Shown one piece after another: positions 1 to 11,945 of a stretch of 64,000 bases of DNA (position 1 is its first letter; the number at the start of each line of letters is the position of its first letter). The stretch is from Hydractinia symbiolongicarpus. Lineage: Eukaryota > Cnidaria > Hydrozoa > Anthoathecata > Hydractiniidae. A program made the translations under genes and the position numbers. The stretch is taken from contig NC_079884.1 of the NCBI RefSeq assembly GCF_029227915.1, positions 1,364,001 through 1,428,000 on the forward strand, written 5' to 3'. The notes under the pieces were generated by a model that saw only the letters and a list, made by a program, of their open reading frames with translations, did no database searches and was not told where the DNA came from.

Positions 1-57
1 AAGCAATTAATCAATCTATAATTTCAACATCATCTACAGTTAAACATCATCAAAGCA

Positions 58-914
58 TTAAGGTGGCAGTAATCCTTTTTTAGCTGTCCAAATAGCTGAA
101 TTTTTTACTCAGTGTTTTATTTATACCATTTTTTTTTACTATTTCCTAAAAATATAGGCCTTAATACATAATAAAATGATTTTAACTTAACACTAAAATT
201 GCTGAGTCAGCAGAAATTTTCTATTTAAAAATGTATCATAAACAAGAAAAAAATCGGCTTTTACGAGCTCCAACTTTTTGCAATCTCATTATCTTTCATC
301 AGCTTCTGTTTTTAAATGATCCTTGGGTTAACCCTGTTAAAACGGTGTGCGAAATTTTTTTGTTCATTCTTATTTTTTTAACAATAGCCTTCTGTTTTTC
401 TCAATAGAGATTCTTTGTTAGCATACCCTGCTGCATCGAATGCTGTCAAAAGAAAAATATACCAAATAAAAAGATTTCCACACACCGTATCATGGATGCA
501 GGGTTCACCAACATGTCTGAAAATTTTAAAGTAAAACGAAAATGCTATCGAAAGTTAAAGCTCGTGCAGTGTAGCTTAATGAAAATCGTCTTAAATTTCT
601 ACATAGTGCACCATTTTTGTTGTTATTAACGTTTCTCTTTAATACTTAGGTCATATCTTTCTGCAAAATTTCACAAGCACATTGAATTAAACTATATTTG
701 GCAGAACTAATTAATTATTCATGAATTTTATTTTAAAGAGGAATTGTTGTGGTTGAATATTTTTGGCAAAAGATAATAGTATTTTAGCCATAAAATCGTG
801 ACAATTGTGTTATAACAGAAGAAATATAGATATATAGTCTGAAAATAACCTTTCATAACTAATAATGTAAAAAAAAAAAATTCCGATTTTATAAAAGGGT
901 TACTGCCACCTTAA
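58..914. mobile_element. TTAA-flanked MITE (piggyBac-like, non-autonomous)
   Basis: A TTAA at 58-61 is followed by ggtggcagtaatcc, and the right end reads gggttactgccacc followed by TTAA at 911-914. The ends are inverted repeats of about 14 bp with one mismatch. The TTAA target duplication plus terminal inverted repeats is the hallmark of piggyBac-type insertion. The ~850 bp interior is AT-rich with no long open frame, so this is a non-autonomous element. A second TTAA element with different ends lies at 31841-32774. Confidence 0.75.
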
Positions 915-2150
915 GGCCTCTTTTTGGAGTATAGTTGCAACATTGTTGTAACATACAAAAGTTTTGTTTAGATTTTGTAATTCCGAAAAAGTTTTAATAT
1001 GGGGGTTAGGGTCAGTATCCGTTTTCATGTGGGGGTTAGGTTCAGTATCCATTTTGATGATGTGTGAAATGTAGTGGAAGATGAAGGATTGCGATAAAAA
1101 TTATGAAATGGGGGGGTTTAAAATGTAAATGGGGGTCAATTTTTTGGTGTGGGAATCTCAGGCAAGTATTGCCACCATTTTAATTTCTAAATAAGCCTTA
1201 GAATAATTAACAAATCAGAGAATTTAGACTTTACTGAAAATCTTAGCATCTTTTCACTGTTATATGTTCTAAATCTAAACTACATGCAAGCTAAATGTAT
1301 TTAAATTTTAAAGTCAAAAGATGCCTCTAGCGTATACCACCCTAATATCGCTACTTTTCTAGAGTTTTATAAAAATTAAGCAGTTATCCTGCCGAACTGC
1401 ATCATTGTTGTGGATTCATAAAGTTCTATCTTTCAACAATTTAAAATGGTTTTTCTGGCTCTTCTGGCACTCTCGGGCTCCCAAAATTTACTTCTGCTTC
1501 AGGCCGTCCTGTCATCGCCAAGTTAGTCCTTATATTGCCACCCTCTTAAAATACTAAGAATTTAGAATTCAACTTCAGAATTCAAACATACCCTGGTATA
1601 AACATATAACATTCTAATTTGGAGCTCTCAGTTTTTAGTATATCTTGTTTTAAGTGTCTTTTAAAAGTTGAGAGCTTTTTGCCTCCAAAAATTTGACCAT
1701 TTAGTCGATTAATTTTAATATGCATCATAAACTGTGGAAAAACAAAAAGATCTCTGAGATAGAGTTAATTCACATTTGTGCATCTATTTTACGAAAACAA
1801 CAATATATAGATGGTGTGAATCACGTTTTCTTTCTAGTGTAGATATTAGGATGATGATAATAGGGCGGTATATATGTTTCCTCCTGAAAATAAAGTTTGA
1901 AATGGACTGGACTAGTCCACGGCTTACCGGCTGCATTATTTTTCCTGTCAATTTGCGTCTAACTCAAAATAATTTGTTTCTTGAACTTGATCCAAACCTA
2001 AACTTGACCCAAACCTAAACCCAAACACATAAAATCTTCAAGACCTACAAATAATAATGTGGTGGCTAGTTCGTATCCACAAAAGTAAATTGTCAAAAAA
2101 TATTTTTTTCTGACGGCAGTAAAGTTATGTGTGACGCAATGCCCTTGTCA
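915..2150. other. Non-coding stretch
   Basis: No convincing coding exon. The only structure seen is a ~20-bp direct repeat (tgggggttagg-tcagtatcc) at 1000-1020 and 1030-1050. The 80-codon open frame at 1776-2018 has no recognisable features. Short motifs like agggYggtatat near 1340 (reverse), 1862 and 4553 may be ends of degraded elements, but no pair could be closed. Confidence 0.5.
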
Positions 2151-2283
2151 TTGGTCAAAGCACAGAAAGAAAGTTATTAGAGTAAATTTATAAATATACC
2201 TCGGTTTTTTATTCCAGATTTTGCAATTTTTTTAAAGAATTGTTATTATTACATTACACAATATTTTGACTGGTAGCAGTAAG

Positions 2284-2715
2284 ATGGGTGAGTTTTATCG
2301 AGTTTTTTATTGGCTATATATAATTAATACTAATATTTTCTTCAAATATCAAGCAATGCTGTTGTATTTTTGTATTTCTAATGAATTAAATATTTCTCAG
2401 AAGATAAAATCTAAAGAATTATTTTCTTCAGTAGACCTTCAGGTTAGGACTTCAGTTAAAATTATTATTTTCATAGATTTCACATATCACAATTTTCTTC
2501 TGGAAGTGTGAATTTTTCTAGAAAAAAGAATTGTTTGGATATCCAACCTATTATTATTTTCATGGAGCTTTCAATAGTTAATTAACTCAATTTTTCTAAT
2601 AGCAAGTGCGCCAGCTAAAACACGTGTGAGTGAGCGAGCTATATTTATGAAAATAGCCAAAGATTATGTTCCAAAGAACATTGGACCTATTCTAAGACCA
2701 AAAATTAAAACATAA
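2284..2715 (+). CDS. Possible two-exon small basic protein (38 aa)
   Basis: Proposed exons are 2284-2287 (ATG G, then donor gtgagt) and 2603-2715 (acceptor tttctaatag). Joined they give 117 nt, a closed 38-residue frame beginning MASAPAKTRVSER and ending in lysine-rich PILRPKIKT. A TATA-like tttataaata lies about 95 bp upstream near 2187, and a reversed CCAAT (attggtc) near 2150. The product is basic, without a signal peptide or TM helix; its size would suit a mitochondrial or ribosomal accessory peptide, but I do not recognise the family. The case rests on good splice sites, frame closure and codon flavour. It could equally be the last exons of a longer non-coding or coding transcript. Confidence 0.4.
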
Positions 2716-2973
2716 GGAGTGGATATGAAAAAAAAAATGGAATAACAAATGTTGTATTGACAATGCTGTGTAATGTAGTACAAAGAATTACTATGTATTG
2801 TGTATATGTAGGTTAATAGAATACTATCCATTTTATTTGACGTGGTAGAGGTATTCGTATATTGTTACATTTTATTTTATATAGATACAGTCGATATGTA
2901 TGTGAGTGGGTTACTTCGGTAAAACTTACATAGTAATTGAGGTTAAGTTATCTAGGTTCTTGTGTCATTTTAG

Positions 2974-3367
2974 CACAAATATCGCAGTATCGCTGCTTCC
3001 CAGGAATTTCATAACGGCTTTTCCTATTATGGTCCCACTCAATATCTTTATAACAATATGACAGTAGAAATCCAAAAACAAAAAAACATGCAGATATACT
3101 TTTTTGAAGATGATGTTGACAAGGAGAAAGGACTTTTCATGGCAATGTCATGCAATTGTAAAGAATGGTATAATCGCCGTTGTGCAAAAAATTCCTTCAA
3201 ATGTCTCTGAATCAAATAATCCGAAAATTTTTATAAAAAAAGACCAGAAGAAAAAGGGTCCTTCCAAAGGAATTTGTGAAGGTGATACTGTGGTGAGACG
3301 GAATTCAGAACATAACAAAAATTATCGACCTACTTTCGGCCGATACAAACTAGCCACCACCAAATAA
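2974..3367 (+). pseudogene. Broken coding fragment with Cys/Trp finger-like motif
   Basis: After a good acceptor (tgtcattttag, ending 2973) a frame is open from 2974 to the TGA at 3208-3210. It includes GLFMAMSCNCKEWYNRRCAK, which looks like part of a PHD-type or similar zinc finger (CxC...W....C). At about 3190 a shift into another frame (3104-3367) would continue with IPSNVSESNNPK and a lysine-rich stretch. A finger-like motif cut by a frameshift suggests a decayed transposon-associated or host gene fragment. No partner exons were found. The family assignment is a guess. Confidence 0.3.
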
Positions 3368-3867
3368 CAAATCCAAAATCTATTTTCCTTCAGTAAAATT
3401 TTGCCAACTTAGAATTTGTGTGGACATGCCGACCTAGGTGTTTGTTGGTGAAAGCAAAGAATAGATTTTGGTTATATAGGTAGCATATACTGACCAAATT
3501 CCGTGAACGTCTTAATTCTGTGATTTCACCTTTGTCAGTAACTTTTACTGGAACCGAAAATTGTGCATTTTACAGAACGGACAGCCTAAACATAGGGTAG
3601 ATTACACATGGGAAAATTTTTGTGCTGTGGGGAAATGAAATTTTAATCTATTGTTACCTTTTTAATCATTGCCTAATATATATCTAACAAACCTATATTA
3701 TTATGAAACTAGACAGACCTATATTATTATGAAACTAAACAGCCTGGAGAATATTTTAAAAAAATAAAAAATATTACCATGTGTCCCTCTGGTAATTCAT
3801 GTCAACAAGTTTCCTAATGTCACCTCTGTTTTTGAGCATCAGAAAAAGGTACATAACGATGTTTGTG

Positions 3868-4226
3868 GCGCCGTAGATTAGTGGTTATAGCTCTCTTACT
3901 TTGTGCGGGAGACCGGGGTTCGATTCCTCTTGACGGCGATTCAACATGGGCGAGTGAATGTTACCATAGCCCTGGGTTAACCCAAGCCATGTGAGGGAAA
4001 TTGGGAAGATGGCACACTGTGTGGGCCGTTGGATGTTGCTGGGAGTTGTCTAGTAGAGAGCGGGCTCTAATTGGGTCTGCGTAGCTCAAAATGAGCATTA
4101 AATACTCTAGGACTCTCCATCTACGCCATGGCCCCTCCTGGAAATAATAGACAGGGTATATCCCTCGATATTTGTGAGGCTAGCCATGTAAAATATGCAC
4201 ATATATCTATCTATCTATCTATCTTT
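3868..4226 (+). mobile_element. tRNA-derived SINE
   Basis: The head (3868-3938) is tRNA-like. It has a pol III box A (TAGATTAGTGG, 3874-3884), a perfect box B (GGTTCGATTCC, 3917-3927), and an acceptor-like stem in which cgccgt pairs with acggcg. A ~265-bp GC-richer body follows, ending in an (ATCT)n tail at about 4203-4226. Internal promoter, tRNA-unrelated body and simple-repeat tail define a SINE. It is not a functional tRNA gene: position 1/72 mismatches and the element continues well past the tRNA-like part. Confidence 0.85.
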
Positions 4227-6900
4227 CAAGCGGCTACTGCTCTATCTGGTACAAGTCACTAAGTATTGGAACCATTTTAATCATAAAATAGACTTTAGAA
4301 ATAATTCCAGTGAATCTCACATTGGAAAAAACCCATCACGGAATTAAGATGCAAATCACAGAAATAGGGTGTTTTTGACAGTTTCTTTTTTGCTCGGCCC
4401 TGTGCGCGCAAACACCCACATTGTTTGCAAGCATTTTTGAAAAGTTGTTTTTAGAGATGATTTATAGTCAAAACCATGAAGTTATGTGGCAAGCGAAATT
4501 GCCAGATTGTCGCTAGAGCTGTTTGTTTAGCTAGATATATAATCACGTAATTAGGGCGGTATATAATACGCTGTCTTAGATTTTGTCCTTTTTTTCTTAA
4601 TTAATAAGAAAACTGCTCTACCAACAAATAGCATATATTTTTATCAACTTTGCTGTGACGGGCAAATTCCCATGGATTTTCCACGGGCTAATGACTTAGC
4701 TATATATTCAGTAATATTTTTTCTGAAACAGAAATTAAAGAAAGTTTCAGAAAAAAGTTCAGGAGAAAAGATTTTCGTCGTCACAAAACGTCGTCACTAA
4801 CAGTATATATTATTACCAATGAAAAATTAAACCAAGAAAGTAACAATATAAAAAATATTTGCAGCTCTGTGCGTGATTTTTAAAACTATTTCTCTTTCCC
4901 TACAAAATTCATTTTAATTCGTCACTACCGTCGCTGCCATCTTTACCAGTTCAAAATAAATACGTAAATTCATAAAATTACGCAAAAGTGATCTTTTTGC
5001 CCTGAATCATTTAGCGCATCAAAGCGTTTTGGCCGAGGTGGGATCCCCTTCCCTGGGGAGTAGATAGAAGGGGGTTCACCGAGACCTCGAGCGCAGGGCT
5101 TTTTTACATATGGGACAGAACCTGAAAAATGTTTTTCAGTCTCAATATAAAAAACCTAAGGAGCCTCAAGGACGAGGTTGCCAGTTAAAATGCAGGATAG
5201 CTAAAGATGTAGGGTAATGAGTACACAGTCATATGGGTTCACGCCCATATGTGAAAGAATATGTATTGTGGCGGTTACTGAAATGCGTAGTAACAAATGC
5301 GATGATTTCAAATCGAGAGTTGATCTAGGTGATCTAGGTGTGAGATTCCTAAGTAGCATTTTATTTTAAAATTTCAAACTGCTTTTGGAAATAAATAGCG
5401 ACTAAAATGGATTATGTTTTGTCCTCATCCTATGTGGTTTCCTGGTATTAATTCAGCATCCCGGGACCAGGGGACCCTGCAGACCAAAACGAAGTCTTTA
5501 TAACAAAGTGAAGGAATTTATCGCAAATATAGTAAGCATGTTTCGCGGATAGCGGATAATGTTGTGGCAGTTGACATACAAATCCATCGATGTTTTAACC
5601 GCCCAACATTTTTTACCTAACATCTGATATATAACTCCAAAATTTTGGTTGTCATTATGTGTGAACGTACTTGAAAGACAAAATTTCTATAACGTGCGCG
5701 ATTCCAGAAGTAGTTTCAAAAGTGCTATTTTAAGGTAGATTCCAGAAAGTGTATTCCAAAGCTCAATTTTAAATTATGAAAACAGGGAGTGCTTGTGAGT
5801 CTAAACGCCTAAAAGTTGGTGTCCTGGCCTAAGTTAAAACTTCAACTATTGTAAGGCAAATGGCGGAAATTTTATTTACGCCCAATAATGACATCAGTAA
5901 ATGGGCTACGCTTTGCTGCGCAAAAAATGGTTCCAAAAGTGCGAATTTAAAGTAGATTTCAAAAAAGGATTTAAAAGTTTTGTTCTAAAGTTTAAAATCT
6001 TTAAAAGAGGCAAAGCGCATAACAAAAACCATTTTAATTTAAATACTAGAAAATTTTGAAAAGCAAATCTTAGTTAAATTAACTCCATATGCAACTACAT
6101 GTTTACTTGGCCTCAACAAGACCGTTCAAAAGAAAAAGCCCAATAAGACCTGGGGCTTTTTATTGTACAGCGCGTAATTTTTTTATTTGTGTAGACACAA
6201 GACTTTTGTTGTATGTAATCTAGAGTAATATTATATTTCTGTTATAAAAAATAATCTTTGAACAACCTCTTACCCACTTCTGAATCGCACTTTTCCACTG
6301 GCAACCTATCCTTTGCATTAAGAGAGTCTGGAATCTAGCTTTTTGCTTCAAATGTATAATTTACACGTTTTCATATGAGTAAGCTGTCTATAAGAAAGAA
6401 GTACTCAGACTTTCAAAGATTAAAAACTTCGAAACTTAATTTTGTTGTTGATGTGAAAAAGAGGTTCGCCTAAAAAAATTTTGCTCATGTTTTCGTAAAA
6501 ATTTGTATAAGAATCGTTGGTTATATTCTTTACGTGCCCCATTACATGAAGCCAGTTAAGCTAAAAGAGTTTAAAATCAACAGAATAAATTAAAATATTA
6601 ATAGTGATGTGGTAGTATTTTAGAATTCATTGTTTTCATAGTTTTATAACTTGTAGAATATTCTGTTAGTACCGGTCTCCATTTGAAACTTTCTGATATA
6701 AAAAGATAGGTTTACGTCCGAGGTTGGTATATTTAAACAATTGAATCTTAATAACAATGCCTATTGTTTATCTGTCAAATCGGTAAATAAATATTAAAAC
6801 CGAGCTGGACAGTAATATATAATTGTTCATCATGAGTTTATGTTCGTACAAATAAATTTCATGTAAAGTGTTCAACTCTGGTGATTCATGAATGATAGGG
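4227..6900. other. Non-coding stretch upstream of the LIM gene
   Basis: No exon with credible splice sites and protein resemblance was seen. A short GC-richer patch lies at 5025-5100, and a doubled gtgatctag motif at 5329-5342. Nothing else distinguishes it from AT-rich intergenic DNA. Confidence 0.5.
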
Positions 6901-6930
6901 GGATGGGCATAGCAACAACACCTAGCATTG

Positions 6931-6938
6931 TATATATC
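6931..6938 (+). promoter_or_regulatory. Candidate TATA box of the LIM gene
   Basis: TATATATC lies 81 bp before the ATG at 7019, in a short GC-richer context (ctgcgcgaag follows). Spacing would allow a TATA-directed start near 6960 with a ~60-nt 5' leader. Sequence match only. Confidence 0.35.
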
Positions 6939-7018
6939 TGCGCGAAGAAATATTTTACACCGCTTCTGTCTGTTTCATACAAAGGTCGGTGAAGAACTGT
7001 TGAACACTTTTAACAACC

Positions 7019-9760
7019 ATGCCAGATGTAAGTGTTTACAACCTCGTGAATTTCTTTTTTTTTTCTCACTAAGTGTAAGCATATAACAAACATGATTATA
7101 TACCTCGTCTAATCTTTTTTAGAACTTTTATTATAAAAAAAAGTATAACGAAGTTATAATTTTATTCTTTTAAATTCGCCTTTCTTTTGTCTTGAAGTTT
7201 TTAAACAAAATACTTAAGTTCTTAAGGCGTCCTTTTTTTATTTTTTTATTTTAAACCACAAAAGTATCATATTGTTAGGTTCCAATTAATTCGTAGAATT
7301 AAAGAGAAATAATCTTTAATATTTTTATAGCATTGCACGAAATGTGGAAACGCTATCCACGATACCACGGTCACGTTCGAAAAGAAACCGTATCATCCCG
7401 AATGCTTTATTTGCCATCAATGCAGAAAACAGTTATCAGGTAATGTTCTTTTTTGTTATTAAAGTCTACCATTTTGAAAATAATCAAACACTTTTCACAA
7501 CAACATTTGATGTTTAAGAAAGTCATTATATATTTATTGTTTACAAATTACATAGCAACAAAATTATTTTACTTTTCGTAGTGTAAACACGATTTTCTTT
7601 TCTCTGAATGTAAACACAGCCCACGTATGCAAACAGAAAAAATTCTTGTATTTAAAGTACAATAAAAAAGTACAAGCATGCTAAATATTAAACATTTATT
7701 AATAATGACTGATATGACGAAAGACAGCAAGTGTTAATCGATTTATGATGTAGATAAATTACCGCCATTTTTGTGTTACCACAGCAACAGGAATAACAAA
7801 CTCCGTAGAGATCTCATTGCGGACGGAACACGGAACGTGTCATCTACACTAAGCGAGATATTCCAAATTAACTCATTATGAACATTTTGATTGGCTGGCC
7901 GACTAGTGGGAGGAGATTTGTTCTGCTTGAAATGTAATTCCTAAATTTAACATTAAAAGTTTTATTCTTTTTTGTTCAAGAGAGTGCCAGATACAACTAA
8001 AGCTTTTTCCTGTGCACTCTTCACATAAACGTAATTAGTAGTAATACAATGTAGGCCACGATATTAAATATCTAGTTTTCAGTTTCCCTTGTACATAGAC
8101 CAATCAAAATAATTTCAGTATACTGATGCACAACAACAGGCATACATAAAAATACTTTAAAACGCATCCTTTAAATCAAATTATTTTGGTTATAAACGCA
8201 CTGTGAAGGAGAGTATGATTTAAGCCGTTACGTAGAGCTCTCCCTTCCAAATTTACAGGAGATGAAATCTACCAACATGAGGGAAACAACTACGATGCTG
8301 AATGCTACTCCAAGTTTCATGCTAGAATCTGTGGAAAGTGTGAACAAACCCTAGCTGATCCGAACATCACTTATGTGACGTACGGTGGTCAAACATTCCA
8401 TCCAGATTGTTTTACATGTCAATCTTGCAATAAAACACTAGCCGGTAACCTACACGTAAATAGTACTGAGTCTATCGATAGATTTTTATTTTGAACATGA
8501 AAAACCTTACTCGTACCATTTTCTGCGCATACTTAACCTTGTTCACACAGGGGTCTTTTTCTAATTTTCGATATTGAGACTACGTTTTTTTAGGAGCGAG
8601 GTTGGCGCAAAGATATGCAGTTGTTCAAAATGATTTTAAGCTTTTTCACTATTCTTGTTTATTAATTTTAAATTATTTCGGCCACCTTCAATAATTTTAC
8701 TTTTTTTGATAAAGCTGAGTGTTTTAAAGTATTTTTTGACAGAATTTCGTCTTTATATCATTTTCACTTTCATAACTTGATCTGACGTAGCTGGTTAAAT
8801 AATTACGAAATAAAAACATATTTAAATAAAATGAAATTTAGCGCGAATAGGCGAGAACTAACAGGCGGGGAATTATCTTTTAATCCTGTTGCGCGAAAAT
8901 TGGTACGAATAAGGTACCTTGTTTAACTCGCTTGTTTTTTATTATTGACGAAAAAAAATAATGACCAGATAAACTTGCAAAATAAAAGCAAAAAAAAAAA
9001 AATATATTAATTACATTTGAAGTGGTACAATCCATCAATCGATAGAATCAGTTCTAGAATCTGTCCCTGATGTTATCTATGGATTTTAATTTTTTTATCA
9101 CGAAAGTTCACCGAAAACTGGTTTTTCAACAACTGTACGGTTGGTCATTTTCCCACCAAATAACAATTTTTATGGGACGCTCAAATTTTCCTCGAGCACA
9201 TTTGTGTTAATTCAAAGGCAGGAGGTTGAAACTGGCGGTTCATTTAACTGCTTACTCAAGAAACGTTAAAAAAAATTAAAAAAAAGTAAATTTGCAAATT
9301 GACAGGGCAGGATTTTTAATATATAAAGCATTTAAAAATCTCCATGCAGAATCCAAAAAATTGTCCTGATAAGAAAAAAGTCCTGATAAGAAATAAAAAG
9401 CATGTAAAAATCAGTAGCTATTTAAAAAAAATCTAGGTTTTTGTAACTTTCGTGTTTAAAAAATTAAGATCGACAATCCAGTTAGCAGTTGTGTTGAGTT
9501 GAAGTCGTAAATTTGCTGCAGGTAAATCCATCTACAAACATGAAGGGCACAACTACGATCAGGAATGCTATTCAACATTTCATGCAAAAAAATGTGCTGT
9601 CTGCTATCAAGCGTTGGTGGATCCAAAAATCAAGTACGTCACGTATGATGGAAAAACATATCATCCTGATTGCTTTGTCTGCCACAAATGCAAGAAAACA
9701 TTGTCCGGAAAGCAGTTCTACTTGGTAGATGACACCAAAGTGTGCGAAGATTGTCATTGA
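7019..9760 (+). CDS. LIM-only protein, three LIM domains (FHL/CRP-like)
   Basis: CDS join 7019-7027, 7331-7439, 8259-8444, 9522-9760 (543 nt, 180 aa), all with GT-AG sites. Exon 1 encodes only MPD. LIM1 starts CTKCGNAI and its first finger ends HPECFICHQC. LIM2 starts CGKCEQTL (finger HPDCFTCQSC) and LIM3 starts CAVCYQAL (finger HPDCFVCHKC), ending KVCEDCH-stop. Such LIM-only proteins are protein-interaction scaffolds, typically acting with actin structures or nuclear factors. Each intron after exon 1 cuts a LIM domain between its two zinc fingers in phase 1, so 3' exons are interchangeable. In LIM1 and LIM2 the seventh zinc position, usually Cys, appears to be Asp (YDAEC, YDQEC). Two further terminal exons downstream (10317-10585, 10776-11014) could replace the last one. 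FHL-like is the nearest family, but the N-terminal half-LIM of FHL proteins is absent. Confidence 0.88.
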
Positions 9761-9965
9761 AGTATTTCTTATCAAACAGATCAACTACTTTTTAATCATA
9801 TATACATATTTTTTAATCGAGAATGCATTGTGACGTCTTGTGGATGTTTGTCACATCACAACATGTTCATGTGATAATATTTGAAGAACTCAATTAATAT
9901 ATAGTTAGTAAAGATATACATGTTTTAAGTGATTATACGTTCTTAAATAAGTATAGACTATTTAT

Positions 9966-10054
9966 AACCTCTTTCCCGGACTCTAGTGTGTTAACCAACA
10001 GCTACGGCTGCCTCGTAATGGCGCTTTAGGGAAAGAGAACGGGAAACGAGGTTG
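9966..10054. repeat. Short foldback element
   Basis: aacctctttcccg at 9966-9978 is inverted as cgggaaacgaggtt at 10041-10054, with one extra base. It encloses ~60 bp GC-richer than its surroundings, which suggests a small MITE-like insertion. It sits between the first and second alternative LIM terminal exons. Confidence 0.4.
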
Positions 10055-10316
10055 CGCTGTAGTCATTAATAAGTATTTATTATTCGCCAAATACGGTTAG
10101 TATGCAATTATAGCTACTATGAGAACTGGGCATGAGTTTGCTTAAATTGTTTAATATATATATAAATATAACAAGTTAAATAATATTTGGATGCTCCAAT
10201 CACACGGTTTGATTATGTTGTAATTTTCTTAATTTTAAAGATAATAAAAATTTGTCAATGTATTATTTCCAATTCTTTTCTTAAATGTGAAGAAGTAGCG
10301 TTTCTCGTTTATACAG

Positions 10317-10585
10317 GAAACGAGAAAAGCTTTTCTTGTTGCATTACAGAGGTAGAAGCGTTTCAACACCACGGACAATTATTCCATGATTACTTCGCGA
10401 CTTCTTCCAAGTACTGTGGTAAATGTGACCAGGCATTGGTAAACAAAGGCAGCAGCTACATAACATTCGAGGGGGTCACCTACCATCCAAAGTGCTTTGC
10501 TTGTCGAAAATGTAAAAAACCGCTGCACGAATTAAATTTTTACATAGTGGAAGAACAAAAATTTTGTGATGAATGCTATTGTTAA
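10317..10585 (+). CDS. Alternative 3'-terminal exon 2 of the LIM gene
   Basis: After acceptor tttatacag the exon runs 269 nt to TAA at 10583-10585, in the same phase (1) as the terminal exon at 9522. It would finish LIM2 with a diverged second finger (GNEKSFSCC... QLFHDYF) and encode a full LIM3 (CGKCDQAL, HPKCFACRKC, KFCDECYC-stop). A polyadenylation signal AATAAA is at 10618-10623. No start codon exon or promoter lies between this exon and 9760, so alternative splicing from the exon at 8259-8444 is the simplest reading. A decapitated duplicate is the alternative. Confidence 0.75.
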
Positions 10586-10617
10586 GGGAAAGCAATAATT
10601 TTAAATCCAAAAGAAAA

Positions 10618-10623
10618 AATAAA
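10618..10623 (+). terminator. Polyadenylation signal
   Basis: AATAAA 33 nt after the stop codon of the second LIM terminal exon; the position is normal for a poly(A) signal. Confidence 0.6.
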
Positions 10624-10775
10624 TGTGTAAAAGGCTATCGATAAAAATGGACACGAGTATATATAAACTCACACGGCGTTAAACTTGAATCACTGTTCAG
10701 TACTTCAATTAAAGAATATTCAAAGTGAAAGCTATTTAATAACAAAAGTGGTGTTAAACTTTCAACTTTTTTTAG

Positions 10776-11014
10776 GCAAATCCATCTACAAACACGAAGG
10801 ATTTAACTACGATCAAGAATGCTATGCAGCATTTCATGCCAAGAAATGTGCAGTCTGTTACAAACCCTTGACAGACACCAACGTGAAGTTCGTCACGTAT
10901 GAAGGAAAAAGTTTTCACAATGAATGTTTCGTTTGCGCAAAATGTCAAAAACCTCTTTCTGGGGAAAAATTCTACCTTCAAGGGGATAAACGAGTCTGCA
11001 AAAAATGTAACTAA
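10776..11014 (+). CDS. Alternative 3'-terminal exon 3 of the LIM gene
   Basis: Acceptor tttttttag precedes a 239-nt exon, exactly the length of the exon at 9522-9760 and in the same phase. It begins GKSIYKHEGFNYDQECY, nearly identical to the first terminal exon, then encodes LIM3 (CAVCYKPL, HNECFVCAKC, RVCKKCN-stop). In the last LIM finger HPDC becomes HNEC. It looks like a recent duplicate of the first terminal exon, more similar to it than to the middle one. AATAAA follows at 11069-11074. Only ~150 bp separate it from the previous poly(A) signal, leaving no room for its own 5' exons. Confidence 0.78.
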
Positions 11015-11068
11015 AAATTTGTAAAAAAATTAATTTGTCTCGATTATTCAGTTGTATGTGGTATTGAT

Positions 11069-11074
11069 AATAAA
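11069..11074 (+). terminator. Polyadenylation signal
   Basis: AATAAA 55 nt after the stop codon of the third LIM terminal exon. Confidence 0.6.
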
Positions 11075-11794
11075 GCATATTTAAATGCAACAACCATCCC
11101 TCTTTTCGTTCCCGTAACAAACAACTAAGCTACTTTGTATGAAGTCTGGTGCCTGCTGAAATATGTATATTCCTCGCCTTTAACAAATTAATCTTTCTTT
11201 GAAAATTTTTTCGTTAAAAGATACAGCGCAATGAATAAGGTCCATTATTATATCAGCCAAGTCGAAGTCATAAAATATTTACCGAGTTAGGATCGACACA
11301 GCTTATGCAACCAATATCTAGATGTGTCGAACAGGGCGGTGCCGTACGGCTGACCTTGTAAATTTTCAAGCTGAGCCGTGCTGAAGTATGCGATCTGAAA
11401 AATATTGATGGGGTTAAGTTCGGCTCTACACTGCTCTTCTCGACTCTTCAAAACGGTGTGTCAAGCCGTTTCAAACAGAGGCCTGATGATATTGTATGAG
11501 TTTGGTTCCACACGAAATCACTTATATAATGGGCGTAAGCGGGAAGTTTTATTTTTAGAGACAATTCACCACTACTTGATAGTTTAAAGTTTATAACAAT
11601 CCGCATTTTTTTAAAAAAAGGACGCAGCCGGGCAAGTAAATGTCAACCCACTTACGCAAGGTCGTGTAAGTACGGACAAAGATAACAATAACTTGAACAA
11701 ACATTTAATAAAGATGTTTACAAAACAACAGATGATCTACATAAGAACAAACAAACCTTACAAATCTGCTTTCGCAAGTTATTAAAGTTACACT

Positions 11795-11945
11795 GTGTGT
11801 GTTACAAAAGAGTTATGTGAGCCTGATCCTTCGCTTCTGAGTAAACAGCAGAAAAGTGAGTCATAGAAAAATTATTTGAATAAAAGGAATTCAATGTCTA
11901 GAGGAATGCTCCTGGAATTTTTATGGAAGAATCCAACGCATCAAA
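11795..11945 (+). pseudogene. Decayed coding fragment, copy 1
   Basis: Translating with breaks gives pieces such as DPSLLSKQQ and SRGMLLEFLWKN, interrupted by an in-frame stop (tag near 11863). A related but differently broken copy lies on the same strand at 14803-14945 (ESSLVSKQ, SSGMLLKKLAQ). Similarity at DNA and protein level shows common origin. Family unknown; probably a transposon or duplicated-gene remnant. Confidence 0.4.

Noticed and set aside
3868-3938. Functional tRNA gene
   Set aside because: Box A and B are intact, but the first acceptor pair mismatches and the sequence continues into a SINE body with an (ATCT)n tail.
10772-11120. Minus-strand open frames over the LIM exons
   Set aside because: Antisense shadows of the LIM terminal exons; they lack splice sites or start context of their own.
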